Origin: Gorillibacterium sp.
Lineage (GTDB): Bacteria > Bacillota > Bacilli > Paenibacillales > NBRC-103111
DNA length: 5,290 nt
Reading direction: 5' to 3'
Assembly (NCBI GenBank): GCA_023511325.1
Contig: JAIMBU010000269.1
Location: 1-5,290, forward strand
Both the position numbers and the translations under genes were made by a program. Shown here piece by piece: positions 1 to 5,290 of this stretch. Position 1 is the first letter of the stretch; each line of letters opens with the position of its first letter. The notes under the pieces were generated by a model that saw nothing but the letters and a program-made list of their open reading frames with translations, had not been told where the DNA came from and did no database searches.

Positions 1-50
1 CTATAACGCCATGCGTTTACCAAAGGAGAGTAAAAATTCACCTTAAATTG

Positions 51-167
51 ATTTGTGCCTAATGTCCGGTTATTCTCCAACCTTCTACAGTCCATTCGGA
101 CACCAAAGCTCTTATTTGTGCCGATATCCATCATAAATTCTATGAGAGGACACAGGCGCTCTTATTT
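51..167. repeat. Short direct repeats, probable fragment of a dispersed intergenic repeat
   Basis: Two 20-base segments at 98-117 and 148-167, exactly 50 bases apart, share GGACAC at the left end and GCTCTTATTT at the right end (16 of 20 positions), with unrelated bases between. A second word, ATTTGTGCC, occurs at 51-59 and 114-122. The segment 90-101 (GTCCATTCGGAC) can fold as a four-base-pair hairpin with a four-base loop. This interleaved pattern of conserved blocks resembles non-coding repeats that I associate with Paenibacillus intergenic regions. That association is from memory and unverified. The true element boundaries cannot be set from one copy; the coordinates given only enclose the repeated words. 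No transposase or terminal target duplication is visible. Confidence 0.4.
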
Positions 168-221
168 CCCTTTATCAGGTAGAAATCATCATTTTTTTTG
201 ACAATAACGGCTCCTGTGTCC
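148..221. repeat. Inverted repeat, 9-base arms, long loop
   Basis: GGACACAGG (148-156) is perfectly complementary to CCTGTGTCC (213-221). After one mismatch (157/212) the pairing continues for two more base pairs (158-159 with 210-211). The intervening sequence of about 50 bases includes the 8-T run at 192-199. The left arm overlaps the second copy of the direct repeat at 148-167, so the two structures belong to the same repeat-rich patch. It could form a stem in RNA of either strand, or mark the edge of a small repeat element. Function is unknown. Confidence 0.4.
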
Positions 222-441
222 GCATGATCGCCAAACAACCGCTTTTGGGCATCAATAGCGTACCTACGGTCCGCTTAATCCGAATTTCAGATCCCAAGAT
301 CATAATAATGAATTCGATAGGCTCATCCATCTAACCATCTATCCAATTCCGGACTTAACACACGATTACATAACGACTCAACCGATGAGGAGAACAATAA
401 ACCCAGTTATCAGCGTTCACTATTAAAACCGCGGTTGATTT

Positions 442-777
442 TTAAAGATCCGAAGGTTTCGCTTCCTGATCTCGGAAAAACATTTCATACGCCAGCGTCG
501 TCTCGACTTCAGATTCCCGTTCGGTTAGTAGGCGAACCATCTCCATCTCCACCCCTGTCACTTCCTGCCCCTTAAAATCGATTTCAGCAATGGAAACAAG
601 AATGCGAACGATGGCGATGGCCTTGTTCTCTGGTGAGTAGGCAATAGCCTTCTGCCCGGTGGGAAAGATCCGAAAGCCGGTCTTCGTCATTTTACACATG
701 CCATATTCCAGAAGATCATCTAGCTCACGCTGTAATTTGAACTTGCATACCGAGTTAAATTCAGTGGCAAACCCCAT
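442..777 (-). CDS. Conserved-looking small protein of unknown function, downstream of ddl
   Basis: This gene encodes a 111-residue soluble protein with no signal peptide, no membrane segment and no motif that I can tie to a reaction. It is rich in charged residues, with a central segment FRIFPTGQKAIAY (about residues 36-48) followed by a hydrophobic beta-like stretch (AIAIVRILVSIAEIDF). The overall shape, a small protein starting MGFATEFNS with a 'TGFRIFP' block, faintly recalls small Bacillales DUF families such as DUF2584, but I cannot confirm that. Reality is supported by position: the ATG lies 6 bases after ddl ends, and a ribosome binding site, AGGTGAT (783-789), overlaps the ddl stop codon, so translation is probably coupled to ddl. 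It is the last gene of the apparent operon. A cell-wall role would be guilt by association only. Confidence 0.8.
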   Translation of the reverse strand: MGFATEFNSVCKFKLQRELDDLLEYGMCKMTKTGFRIFPTGQKAIAYSPENKAIAIVRILVSIAEIDFKGQEVTGVEMEMVRLLTERESEVETTLAYEMFFRDQEAKPSDL

Positions 778-782
778 ATTCC

Positions 783-789
783 ATCACCT
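783..789 (-). promoter_or_regulatory. Ribosome binding site of the 111-residue gene, overlapping the ddl stop
   Basis: Read on the minus strand, AGGTGAT matches the anti-Shine-Dalgarno end of 16S rRNA over seven bases and lies 5 bases before the ATG at 777. It contains the TGA stop of ddl (784-786), so ribosomes terminating on ddl would be placed on the next start. This supports both the start choice and coupled expression. Confidence 0.65.
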
Positions 790-1920
790 ACCGGTTTCAA
801 AAGAATATTGTAATTTATGCTTATCAGCATTCCGCTCTAAGGCAAGATTGATCAGGTTCTCCAAAAGTTCTCCATAGCTTTTGCCCGTTTCTTTCCACAA
901 TGAGGGGTACATGCTGAAGGGTGTAAATCCAGGCATCGTGTTGATCTCGTTAATATAAACCTCACCGTTCTTACGGTCCACGAAGAAATCCACTCGAGAA
1001 AGACCACTCCCGTCAATCGCACTAAACGCTCGAACAGCAAGCTCACGAATTCGCTCAGAGAGCTCTGGCTCAAGCTCAGCAGGAATGACCATGACCGATT
1101 TACCCTCGATGTACTTGGCCTTATAGTCATAAAAGCTACTCGAAGTAATGATCTCACCAGCAACAGATGCCAAGGGATCATCATTACCAAGAATGGCAAC
1201 CTCAATCTCTCTTGCGTCTACATTCTCCTCGACAATGACCTTACGGTCATATTTGAATGCCAGCTTGATAGCTTCAACTAGTTCATCTCGGTTCTCGGCT
1301 TTACTGATCCCGACGCTAGAGCCAAGATTAGCAGGTTTGACGAAGCATGGATAACCAAGTGCGATCTCGATCTCCATTAAGAAAAAGACCTGGTCCTTCT
1401 CCCACTGCGTGCGGTTGAAGTAACGGAACATACATTGGGGCAAGCCCTCTTGGGCAAAAACCTTCTTCATCATCACCTTGTCCATGCCTACAGCAGATGC
1501 CAGAACACCAGCACCCACATAAGGGATGTCTGCCATCTCAAGCAATCCTTGAATCGTTCCATCTTCACCAAATGTTCCATGCAATAATGGAAATACAACA
1601 TCAAGTCCACGTTGCTCGCCGCTGGCACTTTTGAACATAGAAGTGATCGGAAGCTTGTCGGCCTCTATCTTCGTGACTGCAATATCTTCATCGAATGAAG
1701 GTGAAATAGCGGTTTCAAAGGTCAATTCTGCAATGCTCTTAACGGGTCCGCTAAGTGCCAAGCCAGAATGCCATCCCCCCTGACGGTCGATATAAAAAGG
1801 ATGAATTTCATATGTGGAATGATTGAATGCCTTAATGACAGCGAGGGCTGTCTGCAAGGAAACGTCGTGTTCCCCCGACCGTCCTCCGTAAACAAGCCCA
1901 ACTCGAACCTTATTATTCAT
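784..1920 (-). CDS. ddl: D-alanine--D-alanine ligase
   Basis: This ATP-dependent cytoplasmic enzyme joins two D-alanines to give the D-Ala-D-Ala dipeptide that MurF adds to the peptidoglycan precursor. At 378 residues it has normal length for the Gram-positive branch. Visible in order are the N-terminal signature YGGRSGEHDVS (11-21, with Glu17), HGTFGEDGTIQG (114-125), the ATP-grasp segment KPANLGSSVG (195-204, Lys195, Ser201), the omega-loop YDYKAKY (264-270, Tyr270), and SRVDFF to NEINTMPGFT (Arg309, Asp311, Glu325, Asn327), which bind the second substrate and Mg2+. Glu17, Ser201 and Tyr270 correspond to the Glu15-Ser150-Tyr216 triad of E. coli DdlB. The tyrosine predicts D-Ala-D-Ala rather than the D-Ala-D-lactate product of resistance-type ligases. 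A clear AGGAGG (1926-1931) lies 5 bases before the ATG. The gene sits between the amidase gene and the small unknown gene on the same strand. Confidence 0.97.
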   Translation of the reverse strand: MNNKVRVGLVYGGRSGEHDVSLQTALAVIKAFNHSTYEIHPFYIDRQGGWHSGLALSGPVKSIAELTFETAISPSFDEDIAVTKIEADKLPITSMFKSASGEQRGLDVVFPLLHGTFGEDGTIQGLLEMADIPYVGAGVLASAVGMDKVMMKKVFAQEGLPQCMFRYFNRTQWEKDQVFFLMEIEIALGYPCFVKPANLGSSVGISKAENRDELVEAIKLAFKYDRKVIVEENVDAREIEVAILGNDDPLASVAGEIITSSSFYDYKAKYIEGKSVMVIPAELEPELSERIRELAVRAFSAIDGSGLSRVDFFVDRKNGEVYINEINTMPGFTPFSMYPSLWKETGKSYGELLENLINLALERNADKHKLQYSFETGR

Positions 1921-1978
1921 GGAAGCCTCCTGTTTATGTAATCATGCTGGATACTAGATCATGAGTGCAATGTGCAAG

Positions 1979-3001
1979 CTAATGAAGTGAATCACTGATA
2001 TGAAAAAAACGATATTGTGTGTTCTTTGTCCAAGCATAGGAATCTTTATAATCCCAGTAGCGGTGCTTACTACTAACTGTGTGTGCATTAACAAGCGGCA
2101 TGCCATTTCCATCCATTGCAGCGACCACAGTGCTATGGCCATAATGCCCGTTGCCCCTCCAACTGTAGCTAATGACATCTCCCTCCGCCAACTGCTGCGG
2201 GGAATCCACCAAATCCGCCTGAAGCCCTGCCCGACTGCCTGATAGAAAACGCTTTAGGCTGTCAGCAACAGCCCAACTGTAGCTCCAAAGTTCCTGGCTT
2301 CCGCTTTTACCACGGTACCACCAGCCAGTTCCTCTTTTATTAGTATAGTTCATCGGTGCCCCGCCTGCAAAGATGCACTGTGACACATAATTCGAGCAAT
2401 TCACAGCAAATTCAAGATAAGCAGGGTTCCCAGCCTCCCAATAGCGGTCTGCATACTCAGCAGCACGCTTGCGATTATAGGGAATTGCACGAACGGGCTG
2501 AATGAATCGTCCTGTCCTATCCTCAGCCAAGGAAGTGGTCAAAGCTCCAATCCGAGTCGGCCCTTCCGTCGCTACAGGCTGTTCCGTAGTGTCACTCACG
2601 AATGCCTCTGCCTCTAACGTTCCATCAAGCTCCAATTGATGAACAGCGGCAATTGACCATCGTCCCCTGCGGGAGGCAAGTATAAGTGTTTCTGTTTCTT
2701 TCTTCTCTTCCCGATGAAACTGTCCATTACACCTGTACTCAAACCCACCATGCAGACCAATGACAACCTCCAACTCCTCACCAACTCTACGTGCATGGAG
2801 AATACGAAGTCGTAGCTCTCGTCGGACGGGCTCCACTCTTCGCAGATAATGAAGTTGATTAAGTCGTGCCATACGTTCCTTTTGCATAAAATGATACTGT
2901 TCATCCTCTATATAGGAAGCGATAAGTGCCGGGTCATATTGAGCCTCCATCTGATTTCGGGCATCGGCATACTCACTGATAAGAGTCTTCCAATCGTTCA
3001 C
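1979..3001 (-). CDS. Amidase-domain (Amidase_6-like) protein, GTG start
   Basis: This is a 340-residue protein of the putative amidase-domain family common in Bacillales. The N-terminal half (about 1-165) is charged and of unknown role. The C-terminal half (about 172-335) carries the NlpC/P60-like thiol hydrolase pattern: YNRKRAAEYADRYW, then VNCSNYVSQCIFAGG with candidate nucleophile Cys202, GHYGHSTVV with candidate His289, and NAHT (His307). It has no signal peptide or membrane segment, so it is probably cytoplasmic, or exported by an unrecognised route. The substrate is unknown. The GTG at 2999-3001 is chosen because GGAGGG (3007-3012) lies 5 bases upstream and because the resulting N-terminus (M-NDWKTLISEY) looks like family members I recall. 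An in-frame ATG at 3049 would add 16 residues but has no good ribosome binding site. The usual Asp before the catalytic Cys appears as Asn (NCSN rather than DCTN). It is followed by ddl after 58 bases. Confidence 0.88.
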   Translation of the reverse strand: MNDWKTLISEYADARNQMEAQYDPALIASYIEDEQYHFMQKERMARLNQLHYLRRVEPVRRELRLRILHARRVGEELEVVIGLHGGFEYRCNGQFHREEKKETETLILASRRGRWSIAAVHQLELDGTLEAEAFVSDTTEQPVATEGPTRIGALTTSLAEDRTGRFIQPVRAIPYNRKRAAEYADRYWEAGNPAYLEFAVNCSNYVSQCIFAGGAPMNYTNKRGTGWWYRGKSGSQELWSYSWAVADSLKRFLSGSRAGLQADLVDSPQQLAEGDVISYSWRGNGHYGHSTVVAAMDGNGMPLVNAHTVSSKHRYWDYKDSYAWTKNTQYRFFHISDSLH

Positions 3002-3006
3002 AATAT

Positions 3007-3012
3007 CCCTCC
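3007..3012 (-). promoter_or_regulatory. Ribosome binding site that decides the amidase GTG start
   Basis: On the minus strand GGAGGG stands 5 bases before the GTG at 3001. The alternative ATG at 3049 is preceded only by a weak GGGCG. If translation began at 3049 this motif would lie inside the coding sequence, encoding Glu-Arg-Arg, with no purpose for so strong a match. Confidence 0.7.
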
Positions 3013-3085
3013 GTTCAGGGATACTATATGTAGCGGAAGGATGAATCATGTTTCGCCCAAGCTTGAAATCGAGACAAAAAAACGG

Positions 3086-3114
3086 TTTACGTTAGGTTTG
3101 AAAATCGTTATACT
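3086..3114 (+). promoter_or_regulatory. Predicted sigma-A promoter of acnA
   Basis: TTTACG (3086-3091, four of six matches to TTGACA) is separated by 17 bases from TATACT (3109-3114, five of six matches to TATAAT). The start of transcription would be near 3121, giving an untranslated leader of about 85 bases before the acnA ATG. It is the best plus-strand match in the intergenic region. I did not find a convincing CodY box or the ATAA-N7-TTAT dyad used by CcpC at B. subtilis citB. Confidence 0.55.
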
Positions 3115-3135
3115 AAAATTGACGATAATTTTGAA
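3107..3135 (-). promoter_or_regulatory. Possible promoter for the amidase-ddl operon
   Basis: Read leftwards, TTCAAA (3130-3135, four of six) and TATAAC (3107-3112, five of six) are spaced by exactly 17 bases. Transcription would begin near 3100, leaving a leader of about 100 bases before the GTG at 3001. Its -10 shares bases 3109-3112 with the -10 of the acnA promoter. The -35 is only moderate and the region is AT-rich, so a chance match is possible. Confidence 0.35.
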
Positions 3136-3140
3136 ATAGT

Positions 3141-3157
3141 GTTTCACTGAATGAAAC
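3141..3157. promoter_or_regulatory. 17-base palindrome, candidate operator or leader hairpin
   Basis: GTTTCA (3141-3146) and TGAAAC (3152-3157) are perfect inverted repeats around CTGAA. The site would lie at about +20 to +36 of the acnA transcript, where a bound repressor could block elongation, or where the RNA could form a six-base-pair hairpin. It also lies directly upstream of the proposed -35 of the opposing promoter, where an activator would bind. No regulator is identifiable from the window. Confidence 0.45.
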
Positions 3158-3191
3158 GATTCGAGGTTTTTGCGGTTTTTCCTATCTCTAC

Positions 3192-3198
3192 AAGGAGG
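3192..3198 (+). promoter_or_regulatory. Ribosome binding site of acnA
   Basis: AAGGAGG is a perfect Shine-Dalgarno core 8 bases before the ATG at 3207. It fixes the acnA start and predicts efficient initiation, as expected for an abundant central-metabolism enzyme. Confidence 0.85.
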
Positions 3199-3206
3199 CT
3201 TTGCAT

Positions 3207-5290
3207 ATGGCAAGAAAAGATCATTTTAACGTTAGCAGTAGGTTGAAATCAGCTGGACAGGAATATGTTTATTACAGTCTGCAGAAGTTGGAGGAACTCG
3301 GTCTTGGTAAAATCAGCGAGCTTCCTTTCACAATTAAAGTATTGCTGGAAGCCGCTGTCCGCCAGTTTGATGGCAAAGCGATTACGAACGAGCATGTTAA
3401 GCAAATCGCAGGTTGGGCTGAGAATAGAGACGCTACCAAAGAGATTCCTTTTATCCCAGCTCGGATTGTCTTGCAGGATTTCACGGGTGTCCCGGTTGTT
3501 GCCGATCTGGCTGCGATGCGCTCGACCATGAGTCGAATGGGAGGTGATCCAAAGCAGATCAATCCCCTTGTCCCTGTTGATCTAGTCATCGATCACTCTG
3601 TGATGGTGGATCAATATGGTACCAGAGAAGCGCTTGCCTACAACGAAGCAATGGAATTTGAGCGGAACGAGGAGCGCTATCGGTTTCTGCGTTGGGCTCA
3701 AACTGCTTTCAATAATTTTCGTGCTGTTCCCCCGGATACCGGTATTGTTCATCAAGTTAATCTTGAGTACTTGGCTTCGGTTGCAGCTACTCGGTTGATT
3801 GATGGAAGCATCGAGGTTTTTCCCGATTCCCTCGTCGGAACAGACTCTCACACTACGATGATCAATGGTCTTGGGGTTGTCGGCTGGGGGGTAGGTGGAA
3901 TTGAAGCGGAAGCCGGAATGCTGGGTCAACCGCTTTATTTCCTCACACCTGAGGTTATTGGGTTCAAGCTGACCGGAAGCTTGCCCGAAGGCTCCACCGC
4001 TACCGATCTGGCGCTGACAATAACCCAAATTCTTCGCAAGAAGGGGGTTGTCGGCAAGTTTGTCGAGTATTTCGGACCTGGACTCGACAACCTCAGCCTC
4101 TCCGATCGGGCAACAGTGGCTAACATGGCGCCAGAGTATGGGGCGACCATGGGATTCTTCCCGGTGGACGTCGAAACCCTTAAGTACCTACGCACGACCG
4201 GACGCAGTGAGGAACAGGTTACGTTGGTTGAAGCTTATTACAAGGCCCAAGGAATGTTCCGTGAGCCGGACATGAAGGACCCTGTATATTCGGAGAATAT
4301 TGAGTTTGATCTCTCCACGGTCGTGCCGAGTTTAGCTGGCCCCAAACGCCCACAGGACCGGGTAGAGCTAACCAATATGAAGGAAGCCTTTAACTCCATC
4401 ATCCGTACCCCAATCGATAAGGGTGGCTATGGACTAAATGATGCAGAGCTCAATCAGGAGATTGAGATTTCCCATCCTCATGGGAGAACAAGCATCCTAA
4501 AGACTGGCGCTGTTGTCATCGCTGCGATCACCAGCTGTACCAATACCTCCAACCCAAGCGTCATGCTGGGAGCAGGTCTCGTTGCCAAGAAAGCAGTTGA
4601 ACGAGGCCTAGTGAAACCCGACTATGTGAAGGGTAGCTTAACACCAGGATCTTTGGTTGTAACAGAATATTTGAAGAAAGCTGGACTTCTCGATGCACTA
4701 GAGACGCTTGGCTTTCATCTTGCCGGATACGGCTGTGCCACATGCATCGGTAACAGTGGACCATTGCCGGACGAAGTAACGAAAGCGATCATTGACCATG
4801 ATATGACAGTGGCATCCGTGCTTTCTGGCAACCGCAACTTTGAAGGTCGGATTCATCCTCATGTGAAAGCGAACTATCTCGCTTCGCCACCGTTGGTCGT
4901 TGCCTATGCTTTAGCAGGTACGGTTAATATCGATCTGACCAAGGATCCCTTAGGTTATGGTACAGATGGTGCGCCCGTTTACCTGAAGGATATCTGGCCA
5001 ACATCGCAGGAAATCGCTGAAGCTACACGAGCCTCTGTCTCCCCTGCGATGTTCCATGAGAAATACAAGGATATTTTCACCGCCAACAAACGTTGGAATG
5101 ATCTAACTATCCCTTTGGGTGAGTTATATGAATGGGAGGATGCCTCCACCTACATTCAGGAGCCACCATTCTTCACAGGATTAAGTGAAGAACCCGGAGA
5201 TATCAACAGCTTCACGGGGATGAGAGTGCTTGCTCAGCTTGCAGACTCGGTTACCACAGACCATATCTCACCTGCCGGCAGCATCAAAGC
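3207..5290 (+). CDS. acnA: Aconitate hydratase AcnA (3' end outside window)
   Basis: This enzyme reversibly isomerises citrate to isocitrate through cis-aconitate in the TCA cycle, using a [4Fe-4S] cluster. The frame is open from the ATG to the window edge: 694 codons of the roughly 900 usual for the AcnA/IRP1 family. Visible are the DSHTTM block (Asp213, His215) followed by [19 protein letters not shown], the first cluster ligand Cys444 in [11 protein letters not shown], ligands Cys510 and Cys513 in [13 protein letters not shown], the substrate-binding SGNRNFEGR (540-548, with Arg543 and Arg548), and [14 protein letters not shown]. The sequence ends just inside the C-terminal swivel domain at [12 protein letters not shown] (680-691), so about 200 residues are missing. 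The start is set by AAGGAGG 8 bases upstream. B. subtilis AcnA (CitB) also binds RNA when iron-depleted, so the same is possible here but cannot be seen. It is transcribed divergently from the amidase gene. The protein appears intact, with no frameshift. Confidence 0.98.
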   Translation, partial: MARKDHFNVSSRLKSAGQEYVYYSLQKLEELGLGKISELPFTIKVLLEAAVRQFDGKAITNEHVKQIAGWAENRDATKEIPFIPARIVLQDFTGVPVVADLAAMRSTMSRMGGDPKQINPLVPVDLVIDHSVMVDQYGTREALAYNEAMEFERNEERYRFLRWAQTAFNNFRAVPPDTGIVHQVNLEYLASVAATRLIDGSIEVFPDSLVGTDSHTTMINGLGVVGWGVGGIEAEAGMLGQPLYFLTPEVIGFKLTGSLPEGSTATDLALTITQILRKKGVVGKFVEYFGPGLDNLSLSDRATVANMAPEYGATMGFFPVDVETLKYLRTTGRSEEQVTLVEAYYKAQGMFREPDMKDPVYSENIEFDLSTVVPSLAGPKRPQDRVELTNMKEAFNSIIRTPIDKGGYGLNDAELNQEIEISHPHGRTSILKTGAVVIAAITSCTNTSNPSVMLGAGLVAKKAVERGLVKPDYVKGSLTPGSLVVTEYLKKAGLLDALETLGFHLAGYGCATCIGNSGPLPDEVTKAIIDHDMTVASVLSGNRNFEGRIHPHVKANYLASPPLVVAYALAGTVNIDLTKDPLGYGTDGAPVYLKDIWPTSQEIAEATRASVSPAMFHEKYKDIFTANKRWNDLTIPLGELYEWEDASTYIQEPPFFTGLSEEPGDINSFTGMRVLAQLADSVTTDHISPAGSIK

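Larger units (their letters stand above)
1..441. other. Gene-free left end, repeat-bearing intergenic region
   Basis: I find no supportable coding region here on either strand. All frames are broken by frequent stops, and the longest coherent stretch (minus strand, 143-274, 44 codons) has no ATG or GTG start and no ribosome binding site. The first 220 bases contain short direct and inverted repeats, described separately. An 8-T run lies at 192-199. A perfect 10-base palindrome (AACCGCGGTT, 427-436) sits just past the stop codon of the 111-residue gene, but it has no room for a loop and is not a convincing terminator. From about 222 to 426 I see nothing recognisable. The minus-strand operon probably ends transcription somewhere in this stretch, at a site I cannot place. 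Confidence 0.6.

Noticed and set aside
23..31. AAAGGAGAG on the plus strand as a ribosome binding site
   Set aside because: No ATG, GTG or TTG at suitable spacing opens a frame of any length downstream.
143..274. Minus-strand open stretch of 44 codons whose translation looks protein-like (includes FGDHADTGAVIVKKNDDFYL)
   Set aside because: It is bounded by stops at both ends, has no ATG or GTG start and no ribosome binding site, and overlaps the repeat patch. At most it is a decayed gene remnant, which cannot be shown without homologues.
427..436. Palindrome AACCGCGGTT just after the 111-residue gene, considered as a terminator
   Set aside because: A ten-base palindrome without a spacer leaves at most a three-base-pair stem, and the following T-rich run is short, so a rho-independent terminator is not supported.
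784..1920. Possibility that the ligase is a vancomycin-resistance D-Ala-D-Lac ligase
   Set aside because: The omega-loop keeps YDYKAKY with the tyrosine typical of D-Ala-D-Ala ligases, and there is no vanH or vanX neighbour.
1945..1967. TCATG-N13-CATGA inverted repeat between the amidase gene and ddl, considered as a terminator or operator
   Set aside because: Five-base arms with a long spacer and no T-run are easily expected by chance, so this does not break the operon.
3023..3028. TATAGT on the minus strand as a -10 for the amidase operon
   Set aside because: The hexamer is good, but no -35 match exists at 16-18 bases upstream and there is no extended -10 TG. The start site would also leave only about 15 bases before the GTG.
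3582..4028. Minus-strand open frame of 148 codons opposite acnA
   Set aside because: It lies entirely antisense to the well-supported acnA frame, has no family features, and is the expected shadow of a coding strand.

Overview
The window looks like a stretch of a Gram-positive Firmicute chromosome, most likely Paenibacillus or a close relative. The evidence is the strong AGGAGG-type ribosome binding sites, the moderate GC content, the Bacillales-type AcnA and Ddl sequences, and an amidase-domain protein of a kind I know from Paenibacillus. The species assignment is inference from recalled protein sequences; no search was run.

Layout. Positions 1-441 hold no convincing gene but contain short direct and inverted repeats (about 51-221) that look like part of a dispersed intergenic repeat. 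Three genes then run leftwards on the minus strand. In transcription order they are an amidase-domain (Amidase_6-like) protein (3001 to 1979), D-alanine--D-alanine ligase ddl (1920 to 784) and a 111-residue protein of unknown function (777 to 442). Gaps of 57 and 6 bases and the lack of a visible terminator between them suggest one operon, and the last gene is probably translationally coupled to ddl. A divergent intergenic region (3002-3206) separates this group from acnA (aconitate hydratase), which starts at 3207 on the plus strand and runs off the right edge with 694 codons visible.

The divergent region carries a predicted sigma-A promoter for acnA and a possible, weaker promoter for the minus-strand operon. 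Their -10 hexamers overlap, so the two could not be occupied at the same time. A 17-base palindrome lies just downstream of the predicted acnA start site and just upstream of the opposing -35.

How the genes work together. Ddl makes the D-Ala-D-Ala dipeptide for peptidoglycan precursors. The amidase-domain protein has no signal peptide, and its substrate is unknown. Aconitase is the TCA-cycle enzyme interconverting citrate and isocitrate. A link between TCA-cycle and wall-precursor expression through the shared intergenic region is possible but speculative. I see no clear sign of a novel defence or mobile system: the window is mostly housekeeping genes. The points worth a second look are the promoter arrangement, the amidase start codon and active-site variant, the uncharacterised ddl-coupled gene, and the repeat-rich left end.
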